The position numbers and the translations under genes are program-made. The notes beneath the pieces are model-generated. The model was given only the letters and a program-made list of their open reading frames with translations, ran no database searches and had not been told where the DNA came from. This document shows, piece by piece, positions 12,001 through 24,100 of a stretch of 64,000 nt of DNA. Source of the stretch: Paraescarpia echinospica (lineage: Eukaryota; Annelida; Polychaeta; Sabellida; Siboglinidae); the NCBI GenBank assembly GCA_020002185.1, contig CM034532.1, positions 52,285,944 to 52,349,943 on the forward strand. The letters run 5' to 3'. The first letter of the stretch is position 1. Each line of letters opens with the position of its first letter.

Positions 12001-12712
12001 AAGCATTCATGGATTGCTGCCAGACAGTGAATGAGGATTTTTAAACTTGAACTGAATATCCAATGTAAAATCAGGTTAGTTACTTTGCCCGGTAATAAGC
12101 CCAAGTTTTATAAGATCTGAATAGGTATTTCCTACATATTCTAAATGATGTTTCATTATTTGGGGTTGGTTGTGGCCAAAAAGGTTTATAGAACATTTTC
12201 AAAATTACGTTAACAATCGTTGTTGTTTGGGACAGTCATGCTGGGCTCAAACTTAATTTATTAGATGATGATAATCTAGTATTTAATTCATCATTTTTTT
12301 TACAGAATGTATTTGAGCTATTTTTGACATCTGAATTTATGAACAGAGCAACACCTGTCTTCTGACATTTGGACTAGTTTAATTAGTGGAATATTGATCT
12401 ACAGAATGTATTATAAATCCAATGAATACTCGGATTCAAAGACTACTGAGCGACTGGATGACTCTTCCCAACTGTTCCCTTTTCAATTCATCTTGTTACC
12501 TGTATTGTTCTCGAAGAAACATTTATTCTCTGTTGCATCGATGTCTTGGAAGACAGTAGTTTCTGTCGAGTCTTATGTGAATATAAGTATGTTTTTAAAT
12601 ACCAGATATGTGAATAAATTATAATATTTGTCAAATTGGCATTGTGTTTCACAGATGTTTCAAGCTACTAACACACCACAATCTGGCAGAAAATTCAAAT
12701 TTTTTACTCTGA
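8844..12712 (+). CDS. ZNHIT1: ZNHIT1, HIT-type zinc finger protein (spliced gene, first exon not found)
   Basis: ZNHIT1 (p18Hamlet) is a nuclear subunit of the SRCAP/SWR1-type remodelling complex that exchanges histone H2A.Z. Coding exons are 8844-9020, 10150-10229, 10463-10551, 10954-11034 and tentatively 12655-12712. The joined frame runs from the RRxLxALEADNFQDDPH segment, through the basic KKKKLSTDTFKLRFKKNF segment and GPNYLTAC, to the HIT zinc finger (CGVCG, YTCIQCGTRYC, then RCLGTHQDTR). Domain order and spacing follow the vertebrate protein of about 154 residues. Only about a dozen N-terminal residues are missing, so a short first exon probably lies upstream, possibly left of the LINE at 5.7 kb. 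Exon phases agree at every junction. Confidence 0.9.
9185..10044. mobile_element. MITE-like DNA element inside a ZNHIT1 intron
   Basis: The left end (tatcgtattatgccccatag, 9185 on) and the right end (the inverse of taccgtattatccccaatag, ending about 10044) form an imperfect inverted repeat of about 30 bp. It continues into matching aatagac-gcgc motifs. No transposase is recognised inside. Insertion next to TA/ATA is likely but the target duplication is not certain. Confidence 0.5.
10150..10229 (+). CDS. ZNHIT1: ZNHIT1 exon (basic segment)
   Basis: Acceptor tgtttcag, donor gtaggc. It encodes RKKKKLSTDTFKLRFKKNF then AALLEEE, the conserved lysine-rich segment that precedes the zinc finger in ZNHIT1 proteins. 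Phase fits the previous exon. Confidence 0.93.
10463..10551 (+). CDS. ZNHIT1: ZNHIT1 exon (start of HIT zinc finger)
   Basis: Acceptor gtttttag. It encodes ELDAKNGPNYLTACVPAS, then RRHFCGVCG, containing the first two zinc-binding cysteines. The reading frame continues to a stop at about 10585, but that extension lacks the rest of the zinc finger. The exon is therefore taken to end at 10551, directly before atatcctct. Confidence 0.88.
10552..10953 (+). other. probable U12-type AT-AC intron of ZNHIT1
   Basis: No GT donor fits the conserved protein here. The intron instead starts ATATCCTCT, one base off the U12 AT-AC donor consensus ATATCCTTT, and ends in AC. The branch-like motif tctcctttact places its adenosine 12 bases before the AC end, within the usual U12 distance. 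Splicing at these ends gives CGVCGGVSNYTCIQC, with exactly the residue spacing of the ZNHIT1 zinc finger. Confidence 0.75.
10954..11034 (+). CDS. ZNHIT1: ZNHIT1 exon (second half of HIT zinc finger)
   Basis: It encodes GVSNYTCIQCGTRYCSTRC then LGTHQDT, with four further zinc ligands (CIQC, YC, and RC/H of the HIT finger). The right end has a GTGAGA donor that splits the next arginine codon. The final short exon is expected to begin with the RC(L)K motif. Confidence 0.92.
11035..12654 (+). other. last ZNHIT1 intron (inferred)
   Basis: No further gene is seen. Short phrases related to caaaccagtcgcagtgg and gaccaaattgaaccactgg repeat between 11560 and 11770 and may be old duplications. The short ORFs here carry no recognisable motif. 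Confidence 0.35.
12655..12712 (+). CDS. ZNHIT1: possible terminal ZNHIT1 exon
   Basis: A gtgtttcacag acceptor precedes this exon. Joined in phase with the split codon at 11034 it reads RCFKLLTHH and ends at a TGA after 18 complete codons. Known ZNHIT1 proteins end shortly after an RCLKW motif, so the start fits but the tail is longer and unlike. It may be a chance match, with the true exon elsewhere. Confidence 0.35.
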
Positions 12713-13502
12713 TACCCACCTTACAAGACGGACAAAATTGTATTACCTAGGCTATGCTAGGCATTATCCAATGCCCCAGTGTATCGGAAATCTTCTCACA
12801 GTTTTTCACTTCCTATTATCAATATGTATCAGAAAATACGGAACCTATATCTCAAGATACAAAACTGACAAATACCTACTATGCATGTATATTCCTTGAC
12901 ATGCCGAAATGATGCCATGTATGTGTTGCCCTAAAGAAGCAAAATAAATGTGCCCCAATAATTATGAGTACATTTATTGCCTAATATTGGGCAATGTTTT
13001 CATCACAAAAACATCATAATTATCTATATATAATATAAAAATGTCTATTGTCAATAATTACTACTTAAAAATCAAACTTAAGATAATAATCTTATTAAAT
13101 TGGAAAGAGGTTATTCTTTGTTGTACAATGGTGACGTTATTCCCCTGTTCTAATGGGCGTTGTACTACAAAGACAGCCCCGTAGTGTGGTGGCTTTCTTG
13201 GAGGTGCGCATTTCCAAAAAAACTGCACCCCCTTGAAACCCCCAACTGCACCCGTTTGAGGCTCCCAAAAATCCTCTGAACTGCTCCACTGTGAAATCGC
13301 CTGAACCTCCACCTACACCCACTGAGACCTTGAGTGGAACTTTTGTTTCAATAATGGGTGCATTCGCACCCACCTAGCCTGAAAGTGGTGGTATTGGTGT
13401 AATTAATCTTTTTTACTAATTCAGATAAACCTGCCTTTTAAAACATGACTGTTTTGAGAAAATTACGAAAGCAAACATTTGAACATAATCTGCTGTTGTT
13501 GA
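12713..13502. other. intergenic sequence
   Basis: No gene supported. At 13200-13375 a stretch rich in actgcacccccttgaaacc-like phrases has a loose internal repeat of about 35-40 bases. The open frames there are not conserved in any way I can recognise. Confidence 0.3.
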
Positions 13503-13828
13503 GTGCACTGGCTCAGTTGCTGGAGCATCGAACTCTCAATTGAGGGAACCCAGGTTCGAATCCTGTGCTGCCGTGTTGAACCTTGGGCAAGGTCGTTCAC
13601 TCTACTACGCTCCAGTTGACTCTGCTGTATGAATAAGTACCTGGCTAAAGTCAGCAGTGGATATTAGTCTATGAATAGTTTTTGTGCATTAATTGCAGCA
13701 TGGCTGAATGCTTCCCAGAGAAGCCAAGAAGGTGTTTGATTGAACAGGTCTGCCTGGGTGAAATGTAAAACGTTTTGAGCAGTGCTAAGCCTAAGGTCTG
13801 GATACGGCGGCATGTAAGGAACAACCCT
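13503..13828 (+). mobile_element. tRNA-derived SINE, copy A
   Basis: The head has tRNA-like polymerase III promoter boxes: ggctcagttgctggagcatc (A box region) and ggttcgaatcc at 13553-13563 (perfect B box). The body (ctgtatgaataagtacctggc, attaattgcagcatggctga, gaacaggtctgcctggg) is shared with copies at 22.7, 24.8 and 29.7 kb. It ends in a T-rich run. It is a retroposon, not a functional tRNA gene, because the acceptor stem is not restored. Confidence 0.8.
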
Positions 13829-16640
13829 TTTTTTTAAACGGCGGTGTTTCTTCAGAACGTCTTATGCTGTCGACCACTCGACAACTACGGCATCTACCGG
13901 CGACCATCTGCGGGCATCAACTTCCTTGGCGACTTCAGGATATGATACAGCGATAACAAAAATGGGCGAGAGCTTTATACAATCTTCTATCTGACGTCAA
14001 CTTGAGGCAGAACGTCATGGACGCATCGCACAACCGGGGCAATGGTATCATCAAAGCCATTTCCACATGGCTATCCTTATATACCTGCCAAATGTTGTGT
14101 TGAAATCTGTGACAATAACCTGAAAACGTTAACACAATTGCTGGGTACACCCAGCGACAAACCTGTAGGTACGATTATTAACTTGACAGGTTCTTACAGG
14201 TCCTCTTCTGGCTTTTAGGTTGTGCATGCTGCCTCTTACGCCAGCTCCAGTGTTTGCCGTTAAACTGTATGATGCGCATATGCTCTGACGAGTTGTTCCA
14301 TGATAGGGGTGGGTCACTATGTAGTCTAGTTTAATTGGATAATTTTCCCACAACTTATCTAGTTTCCCCTCAAAGGACTGCACCGATTAAATATCAACCA
14401 CAGACTGTGGGAGGCTGTTCCATATGTCTGTGCATCGGTGTATAACTTATTTATTTTATGTTAACTGACATCTTCCTTTGAATATTGTTAGGTGGTGCCC
14501 TAGCTCTCGTATGTGATTCGTTACCCTTCAAAGTTATAAAGTTTGATGACACCGCTGTATCATATCTGTTAAAATCTGACAACAACATTTCAATCATGTC
14601 TCATCTGCATGAGGCGACGATATGCCACAGTTGGCAATTTCAGTCTCTGTACGTAGACGTTCATTATAATAATTATATTCAAGATCTTTGAAACCATGAA
14701 TTAATTTGGTTACTCTGAACATCTTTAAGGTGATAATCAAATTCAGCGATTGCAATTTCATGTGCAGTCTGAAACAGTAGGCCGCACGACGGCACGCCGT
14801 ACTAAAGGATAGGGCGCGCTGTGGTGACGTCAGCAACATATGACAGGTTGGTTGCCTTGTAACTCGTAAATGACCACGTTTGAGCGGGCTTAGTGATATG
14901 AGTTCGAATTTACAGGTTCCATATTTGGCACATTACTTGACAAGAGTATTAAGTTTACGTATACGAAGTTTAAAAGACATTTATAATTTCAATTAAGTTA
15001 GTCTTTAAGCGTTGGACCAAGCGGCTAACCATTGAACTAGCCGACGTGGACTTGGGTAACCAAGACTAATCGATTTCCGGTTTTCTTCTGCATGGGGACA
15101 TGGTGAATTTTCTTCAAACTCTTGTGAACGCCGGTCTATGCCATTCAGAATCAAGTCACAATAGACTGGCAAACCAGGTATCACCAGTATTCAGTACTGC
15201 CTACGAATAAACAAATGCCATTCCAAAAGTGAGAATATGTCGATGATCTAACAGTGAACGACGATTCTGGTTCTAACTTCTAGCATCGGACGTAACTTCG
15301 TGACGTAAGCCGGTAAGGCGGTAAGCATGGGCGTGGGTGGCGTATAATTGTCTTGTAGACGATCGTGCTAATAATAACCATGCCGTTTTCATAAAAATCG
15401 GAAGAAACATTTGCGAAAGATACCGACATTGTAACTACCACTTATTTGTGCCATGTTATGCAAAATAATTGTCAGAAAAGTTGATTTTAGTGAAATACTT
15501 ATAAGTTATAGTTGTGTATGTCAATTTTGCCGTATCATGTTAAACATCGCTGTATTAACATCTCTTGCTAGTTGCCTATATTTACCATTGAAACAGCGAA
15601 ACCGAAGTGCAGTGAACGGAGCGCTCTGTAGTGAAGACGTTGCCAAACAAAGTTGTTTTTGAAAATCTGGGGCCATGCAGTTTCATGAAGCGTACTTAAA
15701 GTTACGCTATTACTTAACATCACGTGTTTTGCGTAAACTCCTATGTTTTGCTCATATTTAAAAAATCACTTCATTTACTAAAACAATCATCTTGGCGTTA
15801 AGAACGTTCTTAGCCGCTTCATGAAACCGGCCACTGGTTGGTAAAAATATGTTATTAACTGTGCGACCAGCCAGCGAAAATCATCTGTACAGTACTGTTA
15901 CAGTAAAAATAATAACTTTGCTAATGCATATAACAACAATATGAATAAGGTATAATTTTTATTGCTAAAGGAATGCTATTTTTTTTTTAAAATGTATATA
16001 ACATTCGATAATCATGGGGATATTATTATCTGAACTTCATCCAAAAAAATTATTAAAATATTAACATTTTATCCTGCTGCCAGATAATTACTGAGTGGAT
16101 ATATGCCCTACATCCAGCAAGACAAATATAGCCACACATGTTAGCTACCAAATAACAAAAAAATGAATCAAATCTTTTGAGAACTTTTATTTTAAAGATT
16201 TTTTCCTATTTAAAATAGGCCGATTCTAGCACCGATCACTGCCGCTTTCACTACCGGCACAAACCTGCGGCTCGCTCGGACACTGCCAAGTTATTGAATT
16301 TTCACCTCAAAAAGCGTCCAAAGTTGTTTTAACTATCTGAACTACTCTAGTAACCTTATTCCTGAATACTGTCAGGCATTTTGTTGAAATATTGATGCGG
16401 TAACTTGAGATAATCCGAACTAAACTTTCAAAGTGAACAATTCTCCGCAGTGATGTCCGCCATTTTGTTGTTTACTTCACAGGTCTACGGAGGGTCGGGG
16501 TGTCTGAAATGCTTTGTTCTGATTCTCTGAATTACCTTAGCCAGCTGATGCCATTTTTGGCAGATTGACCAATAACAGAGCTTTCCATTGATACCACGTG
16601 CAGGGATCTTGACTTTATGAATGCAGCGTTCAAAATAAGC
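13829..16640. other. intergenic sequence
   Basis: No gene, RNA or clear mobile element supported over about 2.8 kb. Short ORFs at 13.9-14.8 kb and 15.4-15.7 kb overlap on both strands and show no family motif. Confidence 0.3.
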
Positions 16641-16740
16641 ACTTGTCCGGTTGTCCAAGACAAGTGATTTGTTGTCCGGACAAGTAGACTGATCTGCATG
16701 GTTGTCCAATGGACAAGTGAAAAGTTACAGTAAATAGTAA
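16641..16740. repeat. ACTTGTCCGG inverted-repeat element
   Basis: acttgtccgg at 16641-16650 is inverted as ccggacaagt at 16676-16685, with further copies of ttgtcca/ggacaagtg up to 16725. A similar block (ggacaagtaga, ttgtccagaggacaagtgaaaa) lies at 19733-19785, on the other side of the CR1-like LINE. The pair may be one family, or one element split by the LINE. Confidence 0.45.
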
Positions 16741-16989
16741 CGTGTGCAAAATTATAACTAATTTGTGGAAATTATAGTGAAATACGGTTCGCCAGCGATC
16801 ATGCACGTTGTAATTTCTTTAGTGTGTTGGCGTCTTATCTTTCCACAGCCATTGCGTGTTGCACATCAGTTTTCCGTGAAGCACAGTGTGTCCGTTAACT
16901 GCATCATCTGCACCGATCTAACTGTGCCATTCTTGTAGGAAAAGGTAGTTCAGTTTTACTGACGGTCAACTTGTTTCCACACATGGAAT

Positions 16990-19345
16990 GGATCTTAGGT
17001 CTTAGGTCGGGTAATCCAAACAGCCCAATCTTGGGCTAACACAGGAGTTTGTGCACATGTGCTGTGGGTTGCTTAAATTAATAAATTATTTAAAGGCAGT
17101 TAAGGTGATTGGGTGTGCTGAATGGAAGGTTCATGATGGCTGTTTGAAAAGCAATGGGGCTTTCTATTTCAGTGATTTGTGTTGGGATCATGTTCCATAT
17201 ACGGAATGCTCTGGAGTAGAAGGAGAAAACATGGCTGCATGGCAGGGGGTTGATCTGGATGTTATTTAAAATTTATAAAATGTCATGGCTTGCTTGTTTG
17301 ATAATATGTCGTCGTTCAAGAGTTGGCCATCCAAGGGTGGTTACTAGGTCTGCTGAATCGGTTTGGCATCTATGATAATTTTTAACAAATCAGTGTTGTA
17401 TTTTTTCAAGGTGCTTAATTTGGGTGGCAGTGTGTGGGTTCCATATGGGAGATGCATACTTGAGTTTTGACCGGATCAGCATGTTATAAGCTATTTCTTT
17501 CACTTTGGGTTTGCATGGGCCAAGGGTTCTTTTAATCATGCCTAGGACTTTTGAGAATTTGGAAACTATGTTGGTGATGTGACTTGCCCAGGTTAATTTT
17601 GAATTTAATTTTATTCCGATATAGGGATGACTGGATACTGTAGCAAGTGGCATGCCAAAGAGTAAACATGAGTGTAGTCTGGGTTTCGTTTTGTTTGTTA
17701 TTGGGAGGTGGACACATTTTGAAATTTTAAATTCCATTTGCCATTTGTCAGACCATGTTTGGAGTTTGATCAGGTCAGTTTGAAGAATGTCATGGTCGGT
17801 TTTGGAGGTGATTTTATAATGTATATAATGCTGTCGTCTGCAAAGAGGCATATGGGACATTGGATGTTTTCGTTTATGTAGAGTAGGAAGAAGACTGTTC
17901 CTAGGACTGAGCCCTGTGGAACACCAAATGTAATGTTGTGTCCGACAGAACTCCATGTATTGAGTCTGAGACCTCTGTTGACTGTTTGACAGAAATGATT
18001 TGATCCAGTTTTGTGTGATTCCAGTTATTCTGTAGGAGGCTAGTTTGGAGAGGTGTTTGTGGCGAACTTTGTCTAAAAAGCTTTGGCAAAATGAAGCAGG
18101 ATTGTATCTATTTGTGTCTTATTATCCATAGCAGTCATCCAGTCATGGACTGTCTCGATGAGCTGAGATTCACAAGACAGTCCTGATTGGAATCCATGTT
18201 GAAAGTGGACAATGATGTTGTGTTTGTTCAGGTGTTTCCACATATTACTTAGAATGATGTGTTTCTTTGCTTTATAGAAGATGCATGTTAGTGATATTCG
18301 TCTGTAGTTTGCAGGGTCATATTTGTGGCTTTTATGTGTATTGAAGTGCTAGTGCTTAGAGCCAGTCGTCGGGGAGTTTGCAGTTGCATAGTGCCTCCAA
18401 TGTTGTTGTTTATGTAATCTTTGTCAGATTTGGCTGCAGCCTTAGTGGCTTGCCTTCTGAGTTCTTTAAACTTTTCCCTGTAGCTATTAAATCCACTGTG
18501 TTTTGTTTTTGTTGCGTTTTCGTTGCATTCTTATTATTTTCCGTGTTATCCAGGGGAGGTGGGTTTTTGCTTTGGTGTTGCGACTAGGGATGGTATTGTT
18601 GAACAGTGTAACAATTTGTGTCCCAAAAAAGATCCAGTTTGTGTTAATGACTCGTGAATTGGAGTCCATGTCAACGTATTCTGTTGTTAACTGTGTTATG
18701 CCGTCTTTAAGTTTGCCCCAGTCTGTGGATTTGTATTGAAATACTTTGTGTGGTGGTTTCCTGTTGTGAACTGGGTTTAGGTTGACACTGAAGGATACGG
18801 CTTCATGATCACTCATGCTAGGAGTGGTATGATATGACTGTTGACGATTATGGACAGATTTGAGGTGAGTATTAGGTCAAGGATATTGTCTGAATCGATT
18901 CGTGTGAGGTCATTCACCATGTTTTGCAATCCATATTCACCCATTATTTCTAATAGTTTGTTGTGTTTGCTGGACGTTCTATTGCTTGTGGTTTGTTGGT
19001 TGCGCCAGTTGATATCAGGAAGGTTAACAGTTTTTTGTGATCTGTATAGGTTTGTTAAAGAGTTGTGGAGAGCTTCGAAAGATTGGAGATGGTCAATGGG
19101 GGATCGGTAATAGGATGCAAAGTACATGGATTTGTTTCGTGCAAAGTGGATTTTGTCCATACTATTTCACTATTGGAGTTAAGGTTTGGAAGTGATTCTG
19201 CAACGATGTCATTGTGAAAGGTTATAAGTACCCCACTGCCATTGACATTTCTGTCCTTTCTGATAGCATCATAGTTTGGTGGTAGACATGAGTGGGTGAG
19301 ATACTTTTCATCTACTTTGGTTTCGACTAGGGATATGATATGGAA
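16990..19345 (-). pseudogene. CR1-like (Daphne-type) LINE remnant
   Basis: Non-LTR retrotransposon read leftwards in broken frames. The endonuclease end lies at about 18813-19160 (NLPDINWRN, DNILDLILTS) and is followed by SDHEAVSFSVNLN near 18810. The reverse transcriptase covers about 17390-18350 and includes YRRISLTC, FGVPQGSVLG near 17900, the catalytic CLFADDS-like motif near 17845 and RSKLKYASPIWNPH near 17450. The C-terminal part (SFYSRAFRIWNMIP) reaches about 17200. Stops and frameshifts show that it is dead. Confidence 0.82.
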
Positions 19346-19732
19346 AATATGTTTATTAAGATATGGTAGCAGTTTCTTGCAACATTATGAAAAATCGCAA
19401 GGAAAATATTCCTAACTGTTGTCTCATTCCTATCATAATCATTGTAATATTTATATTGCCGATATAAGTACACATTTCCACTTCCTCAGCATCTCTAAAC
19501 ATATTTGTTGAAACATCATATGATACATCTCCTTTTAATATTTCGTGATGAAAATTGTTGTTAATCACTTAATGGCCTGGAAAATACTAGCAATTAAACG
19601 AGTATTTAAACAAATACATTTGAGATCAGATTGTGCACAACAGCAGGAAGATTGTTTTAAATTAAATAATTTCTTAACGGTTTTTTCAAAGCTTCGATTC
19701 ACTGCAACAGTTACTCAGACAAATGAAAATTT

Positions 19733-19790
19733 GGCGGACAAGTAGATTTCAAAACTAACTTGTCCAGAGGACAAGTGAAAATTTTAGCTT
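19733..19790. repeat. second GGACAAGTG element
   Basis: Shares ggacaagtag and ttgtcca-ggacaagtgaaaa with 16676-16730. It lies about 400 bases beyond the upstream end of the CR1-like LINE. Confidence 0.4.
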
Positions 19791-20950
19791 ATTTCTATCG
19801 CTGGAATGGATATGTAAACTCATTACGCGGGGCGTAGTAAAACCACAAAAATTTTGCTGCTGACTTGGTCACATGTTTTGTCGGTTAGGCAGTCACTAGC
19901 TGTCAGTCAATCTGCTCATGAATAAATACACACCATCTTGAAAAATCTGTCAGCTATCCAACGTTACCAAATGTTAGCATGTCAGTTACCTAGCATGGAA
20001 ACTAAATATTTTACTATAAAGGTAGGTACAGTCGGCCAATGAATCAGGTTAAACATACAACAGGGAACATTTGCATGATAAGTTAGAGAAATAAAAACCA
20101 ACGCTACATACCTAGCAGATTATTACCATTCCTAGCCACTATTTGCACTAGTGTGTCTTTGCGGCACTGCAATTTTGCCATTTTAAAGTTGTAATTGCTA
20201 CACTCATAGCAACTTTTCAAACAATTTGTTTGCACAAATGTGATTAGATATATGGTAGAGATTTAGAATATGAATATCTTATGGAAGAGTGTGCAGGTTG
20301 GTTGATCAAACAATGTTTTTTGTTGTATATGGCAAAATTCAGGACCTCCAGCTTACAGTTTCCGAACAAAAACACAGCGTCCTGCAAAAACGCTGCTAAC
20401 AGCATCAAGCGTGCTAGCGGTTATAACCAATAAAAACACATGTTGACGCACATGATATAATTGCCTTGGGAAGTCATGCTCAGTTCTCATAAGCCATACA
20501 CAGAGATAAGCGGCTTGATCTTGTGAGATTGGAAGTGGCGCATTCTAAAGTGGGTCGGACAACGACCCAGTAACTAAAGGCAATGACAAGCCGAAGGGTC
20601 CGCCTTTCAAAGTTTTGTTGCTGCTGTTATATCATATGAGTTTTGGTGCTGTGCATGACGATCTTTAACTTTCTGACCTGACCACGAAATAGAGTCGCCA
20701 AACTTCTCAGGCTCAACAACGCAAACAGGTTTTTGAGACATATTATGATAACGAACGCAAACCACGTGACTACAGTGCGCTACATCAGTGACAATGATGT
20801 AAACATCCGTAATATTTCAATATATCGGACACAATTTTATGCAACCGTTCACACTAATCACCACAGGAAAGTTATCAAACAGCCCATGGTGTATATATAA
20901 AGAATAAAAAAATAATAATTTCCGGGTTGAACCCTAAAAAGTTGTGTTGT
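19791..20950. other. OGFOD1 upstream region
   Basis: Non-coding. The promoter and any 5' non-coding exon of OGFOD1 should lie here. An AG acceptor (ttattgcag, ending 20957) just before the first coding ATG suggests that the start codon lies in the second exon. No other feature is seen. Confidence 0.35.
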
Positions 20951-20968
20951 TATTGCAGCAGACCTACA

Positions 20969-21140
20969 ATGAGCTCTGGCTTACATAAGAATGACGAGAA
21001 ATGTGGGAAGAGGAAGGGAGGAAAGAAGACAAAGACTGCCCGTCTGGCACATCATGCAGTCATCAATGACAGCTACCAACAGGACGACTTTAAGGCACAG
21101 ATGAAGACAGCGTTCATTCAACAGAAGCCCCTGCAACATG
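20969..21140 (+). CDS. OGFOD1: OGFOD1 exon 1 (coding)
   Basis: Starts [20 protein letters not shown], a basic N-terminus as in OGFOD1, and ends IQQKPLQH with one base of the next codon before gtgagg. An ATG at 20927 is in frame but lies before a likely acceptor (attgcag), so 20969 is preferred. Confidence 0.8.
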
Positions 21141-24100
21141 GTGAGGTCTAGTGTTGGGGGAGTCTGCTGGAATTGTTCTTGTAACAGATGAACACTGTTG
21201 AACCTATAAGGAAACCTAGGCAGTGCCATTAAATATGTTAAAACTCAAGTTAGTTCTCATGAGTCGAGTTGGTAATTGTAGACCCTGTATTCTTGGATAA
21301 GTTATGTTAGTTGTTATGTTCGGTGGTTTTGATGGTTTGACACTTATAATGTTGACACTTATCACATAGTTCTTATACTTTCAGCGAGTCAGGCCACCCT
21401 CCATATTGACCACTGACCACTTAGTTGTACTTTCACAAAGTCAGGCCAGCCTTCATATTGACCATTGACCACTTAGTTGTACTCTCAGAGAGTCAGGCCG
21501 CCCTCCATATTAACCATTGACCACTTAGTTGTACTTTCAGAGAGTCAGGCTGTCCTCCATATTGACCACTCACCACTTAGTGGTACTTCCAGAGAGTCAG
21601 GCCACCTTCCATGTTGCCCATTGACCATTTAGTTGTACTTTCAGAGAGTCGGGCCAACATCCATATTGCCCATTGACCACTTAGTTGTACTTTCAGAGTC
21701 AGGCCACACTCCATATTGACCACTGACCACTTAGTTGTACTTCCAGAGAGTCAGGCCGCCCTCCACACTGACCCGTTCACTTGCTGTGTGCTGCCCAATT
21801 TCTTGCAAGATGACAAGTTCTTGGAGGGACTGCGAGATGAACTCATGGACCAGATCTTCTGTGAGAAGAATAATGACTTGTATAAGTTTCATCAGGTTTG
21901 TGATGAACACGAGTACTTTGTTGACGTGTTACTTCAGTAGCTGCAGTTGCTCTTTGTGTGATTTGTTTCAGTGTCATTCTTAAATCCTTTTTCTAATCTT
22001 CTTGACACATCCAGTTTATATTCCTGTTTAGACCTAATTATGTCATTGGTATGGCCATATCCTGTACCTGTACAACATTTAATTGAATCATTATTAAGAA
22101 GTTACTGAAGAATGAATGAGTATAGTTTCACTATTTGCATCAACCATTCATAAAGTTATTTGTGAAAGTTTCACTGTTCCAGATGGTATTGACCTGTTCC
22201 TTCATCCTGTTATAAAGATAAATGTAAATAATTACTACATATAGGCATAGACAAAACAAAAGCCATTACCCTGGTTGGACTGAATGATTAGACTACTGCG
22301 TACAAGTCCAACATTTTAGACAAAAATATTAACAGACAACCACCTACAAATTCTGTACATGATGATGATGTATTTAATTTTGATCAAGTTGTTTTCTCTG
22401 TGTTGTAGACAGATGACCTGAGGAAGATGTCTTCATCTCATATCAGAGCAATCAGGTAATGACTGTACTGACCACATATGCAGGGGTGTTTTACCTATTG
22501 TGTTGTTGAGAAGGGGCCTAGCTGCTGGTGTTTTAATTCTATAGAAGGTGGATGGGGAACCATTGAGAAAACCAATATGAGAATCTCCAAAGTAATTTGT
22601 TCTATCTGGTATGATTAGTTGTAATTGTCAAATGCTGACATAGAAGTAGACTTGTGGAGAGCATGTAATGTAGACAATGTTTCTAGAGTGCCGTGGTGCA
22701 GTGGCTAGAGCATCAGACTCTCAATCGAGAGAACCCGGACTGCAGTGTGGCTGTTTTGAACTTTGGGCAAGTTCATTCACGCTTCGTTGTTCCAGTTCAC
22801 TCAGCTGTATGAATGAGTACCTGGCAGTGGTGGATATTTGTGAACGAATAGTCTTTGCGCTGTAATTGCAGCATGGCTGAATGCTTCAATTCAAATCCAC
22901 AGAGTAAAGTGTAAAGCGCTTTGCCTTTACTTTACACTGTGTATGTTTCAGACGAGTGATGGGCAGACAGTTCCTGGAGTGGATGAGGGACGTCACTGGA
23001 ATCCCTCTCACTGACCGCATCAACATCATGTGCTCAAGATACGACTACACAGGTACAGTAGTGGTCGCTGTAGTAGGGTGAATGACTGATTATTATAGTC
23101 ATAGTATGGTGAATGACTGATATTAGTGTAGTCGTTGTAGTACGATGGATCACTGATATTATTTTAGTCAAAGGTGGATGACTGATATTATTGTAGTTGC
23201 TGTAGTAGGGTGGATGACTGATATTATTGTAGTCTCTGTAGTAGGGTGGATGACTGATATTATTGTAGTCGCTGTAGTAGGGTGAATGACTGATATTATT
23301 GTAGTCGCTGTAGCAGGGTGGATGTCTGATATTATTGTAGTCGCTGTAGTATGGTGTATGACTTATTTTATTGTAGTCGCTGTAGTAGGGTGGATGACTG
23401 ATAGTATTGTAGTTGCTGTAGTAAGATGGATGACTGATATTATTGTAGTCGCTGTAGTAGGGTGGATGACTGATATTATTGTAGTCGCTGTAGTAGGGTG
23501 GATGACTGATATTATTGTAGTTGCTGTAGTAGGGTGGATGACTGATATTATTGTAGTCGCTGTAGTAGGGTGGATGACTGATATTATTGTAGTCGCTGTA
23601 GTAGGGTGGATGACTGATATTATTGCAGTTGCTGTAGTAGGGTGGATGACTAATATTATTGTAGTCGCTGTAGTAGGGTGGATGACTGATATTATTGTAG
23701 TTGCTGTAGTAAGATGGATGACTGATATTATTGTAGTCGCTGTAGTAGGGTGGATGACTGATATTATTGTAGTTGCTGTAGTAGGGTGGATGACTGATAT
23801 TATTGTAGTTGCTGTAGTAGGGTGGATGACTGATATTATTGTAGTTGCTGTAGTAAGATGGATGACTGATATTATTGCAGTTGCTGTAGTAGGGTGGATA
23901 ACTGATATTATTGTAGTCGCTGTAGTAGGGTGGATGACTGATATTATTGTAGTCGCTGTAGTAGGGTGGACGGCTGATATTATTGTAGTCTCTGTAGTAG
24001 GGTAGACGGCTGATATTATTGTAGTCACTATAGTAGAGTGGATGACTGATATTATTGTAGTCGCTGTAGTAGGGTGGATGACTGATATTATTGTAGTCGC

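Noticed and set aside
13503..13600. tRNA gene
   Set aside because: Has A and B box motifs but no matching acceptor stem, and the same head and body recur at 22.7 and 24.8 kb, so it is a SINE.
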